From positions 1-58,085 of the forward strand of contig CAZMNW010000043.1 of NCBI GenBank assembly GCA_964567755.1: DNA of 58,085 bases, in the 5' to 3' direction. Below are positions 20,469 to 27,952 of this stretch, piece after piece. A program made the position numbers and the translations under genes. The stretch comes from DASRJW01 sp964567755. Its GTDB lineage: Bacteria; Krumholzibacteriota; Krumholzibacteriia; G020349025. The notes beneath the pieces are model-generated. The model ran no database searches and had not been told where the DNA came from. It was given only the letters and a program-made list of their open reading frames with translations. Every line of letters starts with the position of its first letter. Position 1 is the first letter of the stretch.

Positions 20469-22544
20469 TCAAGGCGTGGAGGGGGGCAGGTCGCGCTCGA
20501 GGCGGAAACGGTCGCCACGCGTGATGCGATCGATGTTTTCCATGCCGTCCACCACGCGCCCGAAGGCGGTGTAGCGGCCGTCGAGTCGCGGCACCGGCAG
20601 ATGCGTGATGAAGAATTGCGAACCGCCGGTATCCTTGCCGGCGTGCGCCATGCCGATGATTCCCTCGCGATCGAAGCGCAGGTTGCCGTACTCGCAGGGC
20701 AAGAATGCGCCCGCATCCCCCCAGCCATCGCCGCGTGGGCAACCGCCTTGCACCACGAAAGCGGGAACGACGCGATGAAAGACGCCGTCGGCGTAAAAGC
20801 CTAAATCCACCAGCGCCAAGAAATTCGCCACCGTGCGCGGGAATGCGTCGCCATCCAGCTCCAAAATCGTCGCGCCGTGCCGGGTGACCAAACGCACACG
20901 CACGGGACCGAGATCGATCGCCGGCAGGGTGTCGGGGAGCACAGCGCCGGCGCGCGCCCGCGGCGCGGGCTCCTGCGGTTCCGGCTGCGACCGCAGTTTT
21001 GCCAGTTGCTGCTCGGCGGCAAACGCGACGCGCACGTCGGGGTCATGGGCGGCACGCTCGAGTGTGCTGACGAGAGCTGGGCTCGGGCGCTTGCCGGCTA
21101 GGCCACCGAGTGCCGGAACGACGGTGAGGCGCACGTCCGCATCGTGGTGTCGCGTCCGCCAACGATCGTAGGCCGCGAGCAGCGCCGGCACTGCTTCCGT
21201 CTGCTCGAGTTTACCAAGCGCCTCGGCAGCTTGGGCGGCGACGACGAAATCCGTGTCGGCGAGTGCGAGCTCGAGAGCGCTGCGCACGGCTCGGCGCGAC
21301 GCCTTCGGCAGGTGGCGTCCGAATGCACCGAGCGCTTGCGCGGCCTGCGATCGCTCGCGCACCGAGCCTTGAGCGAGCATCTGCACGCACAGCCGTGTCG
21401 CGCCCTCCGCTCCGAGCACCGCATTGGCGACGCCCAGGGCTTCGGCGCGCACGAAGTCGACGCGGTCTTCTCGCGCGGCGTCGAAAGCACTGCGCGCTCG
21501 GGACGCAGACGATTGTGCCAGAACGCGTAACGCGGCCAGCCGTACCGCCGGCACGGAATCCCGCGTCGCTTCGGCCACCAAGTGTTCCGACTCGCCGGCC
21601 CCGAGCTTTTCCAATGCCGCCAGTGCCGCCTCGCGCACCAGCGGATGGGAGTCGGCGGTCATCGCACCGCAGTAGGAGCGCGACTGGGGAAGGCCGAGAT
21701 CTCCGAGTGCACGCACCGCTTGCGCCCGCACCTCCCATTCCAGATCGGCGAGCAGCGGGTAGAGGGCCGCGGTGCTGCGCGGATCCGGGTACTTGCCCAA
21801 GGCGCGTGCGCCCGCAGCGCGCGCGAAGGCCTCGCGGTGACCGGCGAGCGAGAGTACGGAGGGCAAGTAGGTCGAATCGCTGCGCAGCGTCATCGCTTCG
21901 GCGATGCGCCATGCCGCTTCGCCGTCGCGGTTGGTGAGAGGTCCGAGCTGCGACAACAGGGCCCGCGCTCTTTCGGTGTCGGTATTGGCGAGCGTGAGTG
22001 CCGCCATGCCTTCCAACCGCGGCTCGCGTGCTTGCGAACCCATGCTGGCGAACAGCCCGGCCGCCACCCATTTGCTCACTTCGACGAAGCTCTGCGCTCC
22101 GGCGACGGGGCGCACGGCCTCCACGAACATCCACATCCTCGTTCCGGGCGCAGTCTCCATGGCATGCACGAGGGCAAGCTCGAGCGTGGCGCGCTGCGTC
22201 TCATCCAGACCCTGGAGCTGCCGTAACGCCCAGGCGGTCTGCTCGACAACGGCAGAATCGGGATCATCGAGGAGTCGCTGCAAGATCGGCAGCGCCGACG
22301 CGTCTTGAATGCGTCCGAGTGCCACCGCTGCGGCGCGTCGTACGCGCGCATCCGCATGCTGCGTGGCGTCGAAGAGAGCGCTGCCACCGAAGGAACGCGC
22401 CGCTTCGCAAGCGGTCAGGCGTTGCCGCAGGACAACCGTGCTGTCGGGAACGTCGGGGGTCGCGCTCCGGCCACAACCGCTATGCAGCGCCGGCAGAGCG
22501 AGCGCGACCACCAAGGGTCCGAGCAGGAGCAGATTGCGCCGCAT
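20469..22544 (-). CDS. HEAT-repeat protein with C-terminal cyclophilin peptidyl-prolyl isomerase domain
   Basis: A 691-residue exported protein. An N-terminal signal ends in a Cys context (LHSGC, imperfect lipobox), so a lipoprotein is likely. Residues about 50-500 are tandem HEAT/PBS-type helical repeats (VRRAAAVALGRI, VRAQAVRALGDLG, VREAALAALEKLG). Residues 542-691 are a cyclophilin domain with FHR (589-591), FVVQGG, GSQFFIT and GRYTAFGRVV, all catalytic-site positions conserved. The helical solenoid probably binds clients and the cyclophilin isomerises Xaa-Pro bonds in the periplasm, perhaps for outer-membrane protein folding given the neighbours; that link is inference. ATG 22544 has GGAGG at spacing 7. 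Confidence 0.88.
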   Translation of the reverse strand: MRRNLLLLGPLVVALALPALHSGCGRSATPDVPDSTVVLRQRLTACEAARSFGGSALFDATQHADARVRRAAAVALGRIQDASALPILQRLLDDPDSAVVEQTAWALRQLQGLDETQRATLELALVHAMETAPGTRMWMFVEAVRPVAGAQSFVEVSKWVAAGLFASMGSQAREPRLEGMAALTLANTDTERARALLSQLGPLTNRDGEAAWRIAEAMTLRSDSTYLPSVLSLAGHREAFARAAGARALGKYPDPRSTAALYPLLADLEWEVRAQAVRALGDLGLPQSRSYCGAMTADSHPLVREAALAALEKLGAGESEHLVAEATRDSVPAVRLAALRVLAQSSASRARSAFDAAREDRVDFVRAEALGVANAVLGAEGATRLCVQMLAQGSVRERSQAAQALGAFGRHLPKASRRAVRSALELALADTDFVVAAQAAEALGKLEQTEAVPALLAAYDRWRTRHHDADVRLTVVPALGGLAGKRPSPALVSTLERAAHDPDVRVAFAAEQQLAKLRSQPEPQEPAPRARAGAVLPDTLPAIDLGPVRVRLVTRHGATILELDGDAFPRTVANFLALVDLGFYADGVFHRVVPAFVVQGGCPRGDGWGDAGAFLPCEYGNLRFDREGIIGMAHAGKDTGGSQFFITHLPVPRLDGRYTAFGRVVDGMENIDRITRGDRFRLERDLPPSTP

Positions 22545-22565
22545 GATGAGCCTCCGTGGCCGGGC

Positions 22566-22594
22566 AGTATAGGCGGCCCATCCCGTGCTCACAA
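22566..22594 (-). promoter_or_regulatory. Promoter of the HEAT-cyclophilin gene
   Basis: On the minus strand TTGTGA (22594-22589), 17-base spacer, TATACT (22571-22566). The -10 matches at five of six positions; one of the best promoters in the window. Confidence 0.65.
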
Positions 22595-22613
22595 CCGATC
22601 GAGCCGCCGTGGC

Positions 22614-22642
22614 TGGACAGAACGGCTTGTGTCTGTTGGAAT
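22614..22642 (+). promoter_or_regulatory. Possible asd promoter
   Basis: TGGACA (22614-22619), 17-base spacer, TGGAAT (22637-22642). Weak -10, but position and spacing suit the asd-ecfT-truA unit. It would be divergent and close to the HEAT-cyclophilin promoter. Confidence 0.35.
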
Positions 22643-22672
22643 CGATGGCGGTCGGGAATCGGGAGGTGGGAC

Positions 22673-23695
22673 GTGAACGGACAACGGGTCGCGGTCGTCG
22701 GCGCGACGGGTGCGGTGGGACGTGAAATCCTGCTGGTCTTGGAGCAGCGGGGATTCCCGCTCAGCGAGCTGCGCTTGTTCGCTTCGCCGCGCTCGGTCGG
22801 CGACCCCATCGTCTTCCAGGGGGAGCGACTGCCCCTGCGCCTGGTCGAACCCGGATGCTTTCGCGGCGTCGATTTCGCTTTGTTTTCGGCCGGCGCCGAG
22901 CGCAGCCGGCTTCTCGCGCCGCAGGCGGTGCATGAAGGGGCCATCGTCGTCGACAACAGCAGCGCTTTCCGCATGGACCCAGCGGTGCCGCTCGTGGTCC
23001 CCGAGGTCAATATCGAGGCGCTGGATGCGCACCAGGGGCTGATCGCCAATCCGAATTGTTCCACCATCCAAATGGTCGTGGCGCTCGGACCCGTGCGCGA
23101 TCTCTACGGTTTGCGTCGCATCGTGGTGGCGACCTACCAGTCGGTGTCGGGCGCCGGACGTCGCTCCATGCGGGAGTTGGACGCGGCGACGCGCGCGCAG
23201 CTCGGCGGCGAAACCGAGCCACGCGACGTCTATCCGCGCGGCATCGCCTTCGAAGTGGTGCCGCATATCGATGTCTTCGATCCCCAGGGATGGACGCGCG
23301 AGGAGACGAAGATGCGCCTCGAAACGCGCAAGATCCTCGGCGAGCCCGACCTGAGCGTGGTCGCGACGTGTGTGCGCGTGCCGGTGTTCCGCTGCCACAG
23401 TGAAGCCGTGCATGTCGAAACGCGACAGCCCGTGGATCTCGCGCGCCTCGTTCAGGCCCTGCGCAATCAACCGGGTCTCTGTGTCCTGGATGGGGCCGAT
23501 TATCCCCTGGCGCGCGAATGCGCTCACCGTGACGAAGTGGCCGTGGGTCGGTTGCGGCTCGACCCGGAGGATGCGCGCGCGCTCGCCATGTGGGTGGTGG
23601 CCGACAACCTGCGCAAGGGCGCGGCGCTGAACGCGGTCCAGATCGCCGAGCATCTTTGTGCCCTGCGTGTCCGCGGCGGCGCCTCAAAAACATGA
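22673..23695 (+). CDS. asd: Aspartate-semialdehyde dehydrogenase
   Basis: A 340-residue NADP-dependent enzyme reducing aspartyl phosphate to the semialdehyde, the branch point to lysine/diaminopimelate, threonine and methionine. The dinucleotide motif GATGAVG (10-16), NSSAFRMD, catalytic Cys129 in NPNCSTIQ, and VSGAGRR are intact. I chose GTG 22673, which has GGGAGG at spacing 6; the frame extends upstream with non-family residues. The stop overlaps the ecfT start as ATGA. The promoter region is shared with the divergent HEAT-cyclophilin gene. Confidence 0.96.
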   Translation: MNGQRVAVVGATGAVGREILLVLEQRGFPLSELRLFASPRSVGDPIVFQGERLPLRLVEPGCFRGVDFALFSAGAERSRLLAPQAVHEGAIVVDNSSAFRMDPAVPLVVPEVNIEALDAHQGLIANPNCSTIQMVVALGPVRDLYGLRRIVVATYQSVSGAGRRSMRELDAATRAQLGGETEPRDVYPRGIAFEVVPHIDVFDPQGWTREETKMRLETRKILGEPDLSVVATCVRVPVFRCHSEAVHVETRQPVDLARLVQALRNQPGLCVLDGADYPLARECAHRDEVAVGRLRLDPEDARALAMWVVADNLRKGAALNAVQIAEHLCALRVRGGASKT

Positions 23696-24468
23696 ACGCC
23701 ACCAGCATGGCGCTCGGTCGCTACGTGGCGCGAGAATCGCCCGTGCATCGCACGGACGCCACCGCCAAGCTCCTCGGCGCCTTCTGTCTGGCGACCGCTT
23801 CGGTGTGGAGCGAGAGTCTCGCGGCGCAGTCGGCGCAGGCGGGACTGTTGCTCGCGGCGTACGGGCTGGCGCGTTTGCCGGCGCGACTGCTGGGACACTC
23901 ACTGCGTGGTGCGGTCTGGCTGCTCGCATTCGTGGCGCTGGCGAATCTCGGCTGGGCGGCGGTCGCGGGGTCCTGGGCGCAACCGCAGAGTCCGACTGCA
24001 CTCGCGGTGTTGCTGTTGCGATTGCTGGATCTCATCTTGCTGAGTGTCGTCTTCACCGCGACCACGGTGCCCGTTGATCTCGCGCACGGAATCGAACGCC
24101 TGCTGCGACCCTTGCAGCGTTTGCGTCTGCCGGTGCATGAGGTCGGTTTGCTGCTCGTGCTGTCCTTGAGCTTCATCCCCATCTTCTTCGCCGAAGCGCG
24201 GGTTCTCGCTTCGGCGCACCGCAGCAAGATGGGCGGCGTACGCTGGGGTTTCCGGCATCGCGCCGGGGCCATCGTGCCGTTGGCGGTGCCGCTGTTTCTC
24301 GGCGTCCTGCGCCGCGCGGACGAGCTGGCAGTGGCGCTCGACGCCAGGTGCTTCCTGCCGGGCCGGCCGCGATCGGCGTTCATGCCGCCGCGGCGCGGGG
24401 TGAACGAAATGTGTTGCCTTGCGCTTTGCGGGCTGATTCTGCTTGTTTCTCTATGGCCGCGACCGTGA
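23692..24468 (+). CDS. ecfT: Energy-coupling factor transporter transmembrane protein EcfT (CbiQ family)
   Basis: A 258-residue membrane protein with about six hydrophobic segments. In the cytoplasmic loops the family's two Ala-Arg-Gly-type coupling motifs appear as variants: ASAHRSKMG and LDARCFLPGRPRS. These helices normally transmit ATP hydrolysis from EcfA to a substrate-binding S component. No ecfA or S gene is adjacent; truA follows after 16 bases, and an ecf-truA neighbourhood is common in Firmicutes. The start ATG 23692 overlaps the asd stop (ATGA); ATG 23707 is a second choice. Partners must be encoded elsewhere. Confidence 0.82.
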   Translation: MNATSMALGRYVARESPVHRTDATAKLLGAFCLATASVWSESLAAQSAQAGLLLAAYGLARLPARLLGHSLRGAVWLLAFVALANLGWAAVAGSWAQPQSPTALAVLLLRLLDLILLSVVFTATTVPVDLAHGIERLLRPLQRLRLPVHEVGLLLVLSLSFIPIFFAEARVLASAHRSKMGGVRWGFRHRAGAIVPLAVPLFLGVLRRADELAVALDARCFLPGRPRSAFMPPRRGVNEMCCLALCGLILLVSLWPRP

Positions 24469-24484
24469 CCCCCGCGTTCCGAGA

Positions 24485-25264
24485 ATGACGAACTACAGAA
24501 TCGACCTCGCATACGACGGCACGGACTTCCACGGCTGGCAAACGCAGCCCGGGCAGCGCACGGTGCAAGGAGTGCTGCAGAGTGCACTCGCGCGTCTGCT
24601 TCGCTCCGAGATTGCCGTCGAAGGCGCGGGGCGCACCGATGCCGGCGTGCATGCAATCGGTCAGGTGGCGAGCTTCCATGCAGACAGCGAGCGCGGACCA
24701 GAATGGTTGCAGAAGACGCTTCGGGCCGTCCTTCCAGCCGATCTGCAGGTGTCGCGCCTCCGCCTGGTCGACGCGGAGTTCTCCGCCCGCCGCAGCGCCG
24801 TGGCCCGCACCTACCGTTACCGCATGCGACGGGGGCCGCACCTGTTTTGGCGCCGGTACAGCCTGGCGGTGGCGCCGGATATCCAGGTCGAGCACATGCG
24901 TCACGCGGCGGAGCTCTTGATCGGAGCGCACGACTTCACCGCCTTTGCCGCAAGCGCTGCGGGAGATCGTTGCCAGTGTTTGGTGGAGCGCGCCTCAATC
25001 CTTGTAAAAGGCCCGTGGGTGGATTTCGACATCACAGCCAATCGATTTGTTCACAACATGGTACGAAGAATTGCTGGGGCATTGCTCGAGGTTGGGCGCG
25101 GGAGAATCACGGCGACGGATCTCGAGGCAATCTTGCGGACGCGCGCCCGCGCCCGCGGCGGCCCATGTCTGCCTCCGCAGGCTCTCTTCCTTGTCGGCGT
25201 GCGCTATCCTGGAGATCCTCGCATCGAGCCGGAGCGGGACATCGACTTCGGCTGGAACGATTGA
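24485..25264 (+). CDS. truA: tRNA pseudouridine(38-40) synthase
   Basis: A 259-residue TruA that isomerises uridines 38-40 in the anticodon arm. Catalytic Asp52 lies in GAGRTDAGVHA, and the family blocks AYDGTDFHGWQ, RTYRYRM, HDFTAFAA and RFVHNMVRRIAG are all present. ATG 24485 begins MTNYRIDLAYDG, the normal start; the upstream in-frame residues belong to the ecfT end read in another frame. Full length and unremarkable. Confidence 0.96.
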   Translation: MTNYRIDLAYDGTDFHGWQTQPGQRTVQGVLQSALARLLRSEIAVEGAGRTDAGVHAIGQVASFHADSERGPEWLQKTLRAVLPADLQVSRLRLVDAEFSARRSAVARTYRYRMRRGPHLFWRRYSLAVAPDIQVEHMRHAAELLIGAHDFTAFAASAAGDRCQCLVERASILVKGPWVDFDITANRFVHNMVRRIAGALLEVGRGRITATDLEAILRTRARARGGPCLPPQALFLVGVRYPGDPRIEPERDIDFGWND

Positions 25265-25301
25265 TTGAACAGATGGTTCGGCGATCAACCTCTGGATCAA
25301 G

Positions 25302-26585
25302 ATGAAGTTCTCCCTCGCGCCACGATTCCACCTGAGCGGCCTTTCTCGCCGCCAAGCGCAGCCGTACGCTGCCGGGCTGGTGATCGGACTCGTGCTGGGT
25401 GTCGTGCTGTTGGGGCTGCTGCGGCGAGGGGACGGATTCTCCGTTCGATCCGCGGCGCCTACTGTCCGCCCCGATTCGAGCGCACGCAGCGCCAGCAAGT
25501 CGAGCGATCTGCTGCGTCAATCACGCACCACCGCGATCGTCACTGCGGTCGAGATGACGCGGCACTGCGTCGTCACGATCCGCGCCGCCGGTCCCGTCGA
25601 GGTGCGGTCGCCGATGTTGGACTTGTTTCGCTGGCCGGCGAGCAGACCCCGGACGGTGGAACGTGAGTGGGTGGGAAGCGGATTCCTGGTCGACAGAATC
25701 GGCTCGGTTGTTACCATGGCGCATGTCGTCGAGGGAGCCACGGAGCTCACGGTCAGCCTTGGCGATGGCACGAGCGCTCGGGCCGAGGTCGTAGGCGTCG
25801 CGCCGCGCTTCGATCTCGCGCTGCTGCGCGCCGACTTGGGGCTAGGCGCCGTCGCCAGCGCCGCCTTGCTGGGGAACAGCGACGATGTGCTTGTCGGCGA
25901 GTGGGTCATCGCCATCGGCAGCCCATTCGGGGATACGGTGAGCGATCCGCAGCCTTCGGTGAGCGTCGGGGTCATCAGCGCCGTCAAACGCGACATGCGA
26001 CCGCCCCAGGCCTCCCAGGGTTCTTGGCCGTATTTCAACCTCTTGCAGACCGACGCCGCCATCAACAGCGGCAACAGCGGCGGCCCGCTGGTGAACACCA
26101 ATGGCGAGGTCATCGGTGTCAACATGGCGCTGCTCAACCCCCAGATGCGCGCCGCCAATGTCGGCGTCAATTTCTCCGTGCCGATCAACACCGTGAAGTG
26201 GGTGGTGGAGGAGCTGAACGCCTTCGGCACGGTGCGTTCTCCGTGGGTCGGTTGGCAGCTCGCGGAAGCGGTGCCGCCGCCCATGCGGAAGCAGATCGGT
26301 TTGGCGGAAGAAGACGGCCTGCTGCTGGTGAGCGCGGTGGAACCGGACAGCCCGGCAGAGCGCGCCGGGATCCGTGCGGGGGATGAGTTGATGAAGATCA
26401 ATGATCTGGAGCCGTACTCCTTGCCGCGCGCCGAACGCATCCTGTTCGAAACGCGCGTCGGCGACAGCATCCGCGCGCAAGTGCTGAAGGATGGACAGCT
26501 GATGGACGTAGTGTTAGAAGTGCTCGAGAACCCGAAGGTGCAGGCCGAACGACTGCAGCGCTCCTCGCGCCGCGCGCGTGGGTGA
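25302..26585 (+). CDS. HtrA/DegP-like trypsin-family serine protease with PDZ domain
   Basis: A 427-residue membrane-anchored protease. One membrane segment at about 24-40 (GLVIGLVLGVVLLGLL) faces a periplasmic chymotrypsin-fold domain with His141 (MAHVV), Asp171 (FDLALL) and Ser259 (NSGNSGGPL). A PDZ domain at about 325-410 has ERAGIRAGDELMKIN. This is the build of DegS/HtrA-type quality-control proteases, which sense misfolded envelope proteins. A single PDZ and an N-terminal anchor are more like DegS than DegP. An ECF sigma/anti-sigma pair is encoded 16 kb downstream, but the anti-sigma is a zinc-finger type and no link is demonstrated. The stop overlaps a spurious GTG upstream of purB. 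Confidence 0.93.
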   Translation: MKFSLAPRFHLSGLSRRQAQPYAAGLVIGLVLGVVLLGLLRRGDGFSVRSAAPTVRPDSSARSASKSSDLLRQSRTTAIVTAVEMTRHCVVTIRAAGPVEVRSPMLDLFRWPASRPRTVEREWVGSGFLVDRIGSVVTMAHVVEGATELTVSLGDGTSARAEVVGVAPRFDLALLRADLGLGAVASAALLGNSDDVLVGEWVIAIGSPFGDTVSDPQPSVSVGVISAVKRDMRPPQASQGSWPYFNLLQTDAAINSGNSGGPLVNTNGEVIGVNMALLNPQMRAANVGVNFSVPINTVKWVVEELNAFGTVRSPWVGWQLAEAVPPPMRKQIGLAEEDGLLLVSAVEPDSPAERAGIRAGDELMKINDLEPYSLPRAERILFETRVGDSIRAQVLKDGQLMDVVLEVLENPKVQAERLQRSSRRARG

Positions 26586-26638
26586 ATTCGCCGGCAGCGC
26601 GGGCACGGCTCCTCGGGCCGACGTGGAAAGGAGTCGCA

Positions 26639-27952
26639 TTGATTCCGCGCTACAGTCGGGCCGAAATGTCGGCGCTGTGGAGTGACGCTAACCGGCTGCG
26701 CTTGTGGACCGAGATCGAGATCCTCGCCTGCGAGGCGCGCGCGGCAGGGGGCGCGTTTCCCGCCGCCGAGGCCGCGGCGATCCGCGCGCGCGCCGAGCAC
26801 GCGGCCGTCGCCGCGGCGCAAGTGGCCGAGCGTGAAAGCGCCACGGATCACGACGTCGCCGCGTTCGTCGATGTGCTGTCGGAAGCGGTGGGGCCCGGCG
26901 CGCATCATCTGCATTATGGATTGACCAGCTCGGATGTGCTCGACACGGCTCTCGCGGTGCAACTGCGCGACAGCGGCCGGCTGCTGCTGCGCGGGATCGA
27001 TGGCCTCGCGGCCGTGCTGCGGCGGCGCGCGCTCGAGTTTCGCCACACGCCGATCGTGGGTCGCACCCACGGCATGCATGCAGAGCCGACGACGTTCGGT
27101 CTCAAGCTGTTGCACTGGTACGCGGAGATCCGGCGCCATCGAGCGCGCCTGGACGCCGCCGTGGAGGCGGTGGCGGTGGGGAAGCTTTCGGGCGCTGTCG
27201 GCACATTTTCCGCCTTGGAGCCCGAAGTGGAGGAATGGGTGTGCGCCGCGCTCGGTCTCGCCTGTGAATCGGTCGCGACGCAGGTCGTGCCGCGCGATCG
27301 TCATGCCGCGTTCGTTGCCAGCCTCGCCTTGCTCGGTGCCGGATTGGAACGCATCGGTACCGAGATCCGCCACTTGCAGCGCAGCGAGGTGGCGGAGGTC
27401 GAAGAGGCTTTTGGACGCCAGCAGAAGGGCAGCTCCAGCATGCCCCACAAACGCAATCCCATTCGCAGCGAAAGGCTCGTGGGTTTGGCGCGTCTGCTGC
27501 GCGCCTATGTCACCCCGGCGCTCGAGAATGTGACCTTGTGGCACGAGCGCGACATCTCGCATAGCTCCGTCGAAAGGATCGTGCTGCCGGACGCGTGCTT
27601 GGCCGCCGATTACATGCTCGATCTGGCGACGCAGCTGGTCGATGGCTTGGTGGTGCACACCGACCACATGCGTCGCAATCTCGAGGCGAGCCGCGGGCTG
27701 ATTTTCTCGCAGTCGTTGTTGCTGGCCCTGGTGGCGACTGGCATCCCGCGCGATCGAGCCTACCGATGGGTGCAAGAAGCCAGTCGCACGGTGTCGGCCG
27801 ACGGACGCACATTGTGCGACGTGGCGTTGGCAGACCGCGCGATCGTCGACACCCTGGGCCGGACCGGCGTCGAAAAAGTGTTCGACCTGCCGCACCATTT
27901 ACGCCACGTGGACCGGCTCTTCGATCGCGTGCTCGCGGAGGGCGTGGCATGA
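26639..27952 (+). CDS. purB: Adenylosuccinate lyase
   Basis: A 437-residue lyase that cleaves SAICAR and adenylosuccinate, releasing fumarate. The family signature SSSMPHKRNPIRSE, the His-containing TSSDVLDTA and RTHGMHAEPTT blocks are intact. I chose TTG 26639, which starts MIPRYSRAEM as in the family and has AAAGGAG at spacing 5; an earlier in-frame GTG at 26582 overlaps the protease stop. It opens a five-gene purine operon; its stop overlaps purL (ATGA). No promoter is obvious in the 53-base gap, so transcription may also come from upstream. Confidence 0.96.
   Translation: MIPRYSRAEMSALWSDANRLRLWTEIEILACEARAAGGAFPAAEAAAIRARAEHAAVAAAQVAERESATDHDVAAFVDVLSEAVGPGAHHLHYGLTSSDVLDTALAVQLRDSGRLLLRGIDGLAAVLRRRALEFRHTPIVGRTHGMHAEPTTFGLKLLHWYAEIRRHRARLDAAVEAVAVGKLSGAVGTFSALEPEVEEWVCAALGLACESVATQVVPRDRHAAFVASLALLGAGLERIGTEIRHLQRSEVAEVEEAFGRQQKGSSSMPHKRNPIRSERLVGLARLLRAYVTPALENVTLWHERDISHSSVERIVLPDACLAADYMLDLATQLVDGLVVHTDHMRRNLEASRGLIFSQSLLLALVATGIPRDRAYRWVQEASRTVSADGRTLCDVALADRAIVDTLGRTGVEKVFDLPHHLRHVDRLFDRVLAEGVA

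Noticed and set aside
17537..20524. 995-codon open frame on the plus strand
   Set aside because: It runs antisense to the HTH-TOBE and Omp85-like genes and across the plus barrel gene, with composition typical of antisense GC-rich frames and no domain.
26586..26638. Purine riboswitch before the pur operon
   Set aside because: Only 53 bases separate the protease stop and purB, too short for an aptamer plus expression platform, and no aptamer core is seen.
25517..27898. 793-codon minus-strand frame opposite the protease and purB
   Set aside because: Antisense shadow; the sense frames carry complete catalytic motifs.
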